A stretch of DNA of 64,000 nucleotides from Kitasatospora acidiphila (GTDB lineage Bacteria; Actinomycetota; Actinomycetes; Streptomycetales; Streptomycetaceae), in NCBI RefSeq assembly GCF_006636205.1, contig NZ_VIGB01000003.1, forward strand, positions 3,834,501 to 3,898,500. The letters run 5' to 3'. Shown here one piece after another: positions 62,954 to 64,000 of the stretch. Each line of letters begins with the position of its first letter. The first letter of the stretch is position 1. Both the position numbers and the translations under genes were made by a program. A model generated the notes under the pieces. The model was given only the letters and a program-made list of their open reading frames with translations, made no database searches and was not told the origin of the DNA.

Positions 62954-64000
62954 ATGGCGCCGAGCACAAGAGCAGGCCGACCCGAGGACCTCGGGCCGCT
63001 GCTGGCGCTGGGCGCGGACATCGCGCCCGCACTTCTGGAAACGGCCCTGCGGGAAGGGCGCGTCCGGGTAGCTGTTCTGGACGGCGCACTCGCAGGCTAC
63101 GTCGCCGTTGAGAAGCCGCTGCCCGGCCATGTCCGGCTCTCCTCCATCGGGGTGAGTCCCGCCTGCCGCCGACGCAGAGTCGCCACCTGCCTGCTCTACG
63201 ACGTGCTCGGGGCGACTGGAGAGACCGAAGCCGGCGGAGGGACGATCTCAGCCGTCGCCGGGCTGGCCAACCTGGCAGTCGCCGGCCTTCTGCTCTCCTG
63301 CGGTTTCATAGCCACCCGGATGCTCCCCGCCGACGTCGCGGGCCAGCAGCCCCAGCTGTACTACCAGCACAAGATCCGAGTGGAGTACATCGATCCTGAT
63401 GCCAGACACCTGGTACCCGCCTCCCGTTGGGACCTGGTCACCGAGTCGCTCACTCCCAGCGACCATGCAGTGACTGCCATCGCGCTGCTATCCGGCGAGC
63501 CCGCTTTCGAGATCTCCAGGTTCGAACGTGATGATCCCGCTCAGCTGCAATCAGGCGAGGCCGCAGCGGGGCTCGCGTTCTCTGGCACGATCCTCGCCGC
63601 GATCACATTCCTGCTCGGCTTCTCGTTCGCCTCGGAGCGGTATCCCGACGACGTACGGCTGCTGCTGATCGGCGCCACCTTCGCCACCACGATGTCCCTG
63701 ATCATCTACGCAAGTGCCTCTGGGGAGCTCGCCCGGATCCGTTCTAACGCCTTCGGGAGGATCATGAAATGGGGCAACGTGCTGTCGGAGTACGGCGGGG
63801 TCCTCCCCTTCCTCGCCTCCCTTCCCATCACCTACGCGCAGGTCTCCGGATCGCGATGGTCTGCCGTCGTCACCGGTGTCTTCCTCGGCGCCGCCCTCGT
63901 AGTGTACGAGCGGTCCGAGTTCTCGATCGCCCACCGCTTCCGGTGGAGCCGTACCGCCACCGCACTGGCCGGGCTGACCTGCATGCTGCCGCTCGTATGC
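62954..64000 (+). CDS. GNAT-like domain fused to a multi-helix membrane domain (partial)
   Basis: At least 349 residues, open to the right edge. Residues about 1-130 resemble a short GNAT fold: VAVLDGALAGYVAVEKPLPG, LSSIGVSPACRRRRVATCLL (acetyl-CoA-loop-like RRRRVAT), AGLLLSCGFIA. After a linker of about 90 residues come five hydrophobic helices (LAFSGTILAAITFLLGFSFA, LLLIGATFATTMSLIIYASA, VLPFLASLPITYAQV, SAVVTGVFLGAALVVYE, TALAGLTCMLPLVC). The ATG at 62954 has GAGAGGA 8 bases upstream. It diverges from the micro-ORF/SCO2522 operon. Fusion of an acyltransferase to a membrane domain is unusual; function unknown. Confidence 0.7.
   Translation, partial: MAPSTRAGRPEDLGPLLALGADIAPALLETALREGRVRVAVLDGALAGYVAVEKPLPGHVRLSSIGVSPACRRRRVATCLLYDVLGATGETEAGGGTISAVAGLANLAVAGLLLSCGFIATRMLPADVAGQQPQLYYQHKIRVEYIDPDARHLVPASRWDLVTESLTPSDHAVTAIALLSGEPAFEISRFERDDPAQLQSGEAAAGLAFSGTILAAITFLLGFSFASERYPDDVRLLLIGATFATTMSLIIYASASGELARIRSNAFGRIMKWGNVLSEYGGVLPFLASLPITYAQVSGSRWSAVVTGVFLGAALVVYERSEFSIAHRFRWSRTATALAGLTCMLPLVC

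Overview
The window is high-GC actinobacterial DNA with the coding habits of a Streptomycetaceae chromosome (Streptomyces or Kitasatospora). The evidence is many GTG starts, GGAGG-type ribosome sites, ATGA/GTGA overlaps, an F420 pathway gene (fbiC), a DUF5753/DUF397 regulator pair, a 14-gene nuoA-N operon and SCO2521/SCO2522-like proteins. It looks like core chromosome rather than a plasmid, phage or biosynthetic island. No rRNA, CRISPR array, integrase or transposase was seen; there is one tRNA, Arg(CCT).

Layout. 1-4.8 kb: the N-terminus of an Hsp70, an IMP dehydrogenase of the Tritrichomonas-like type, a coupled membrane protein/DUF1023 hydrolase pair and tRNA-Arg. 4.9-15.4 kb: amine oxidase with APC permease, polyprenol-phosphate mannosyltransferase, a D,D-carboxypeptidase with a long acidic cytoplasmic tail, a GPP34 protein, the HTH/DUF397 pair and an ADP-ribosylglycohydrolase. 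15.6-25 kb: an archaeal-type aspartyl-tRNA synthetase behind a probable T-box riboswitch, a MerR/thioredoxin pair, fbiC, a LolA-like protein with an ABC exporter, and a membrane protein. 25-29.8 kb: RarD, an ECF41 sigma factor, a YdcF protein, a kinase-fold protein, two gene relics and a SLOG-like protein. 29.8-51 kb: a respiratory block of korAB, a response regulator, polyprenyl diphosphate synthase and nuoA-N with a Rex-type operator upstream. 51.5-58.5 kb: small metabolic and stress genes. 58.5-64 kb: a geranylgeranyl-reductase-family flavoprotein, an SCO2521/SCO2522-like operon preceded by two overlapping micro-ORFs, and a GNAT-membrane fusion running off the right edge.

How genes work together. 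KorAB makes reduced ferredoxin, complex I feeds electrons to menaquinone, the polyprenyl synthase can supply the menaquinone tail and the GGR-family protein may reduce that tail, so 30-59 kb is largely an electron-transport neighbourhood. Rex would tie nuo expression to NADH/NAD+.

Caveat on the sequence itself. At least nine otherwise normal genes, including the essential-looking nuoD and nuoF, are broken by apparent single-base deletions, mostly in short G or C runs and always in the same direction. I read these as consensus errors and annotate the genes across the breaks. Four copies of a 30-41 nt GC-rich hairpin repeat are scattered in the window, three of them inside coding regions.
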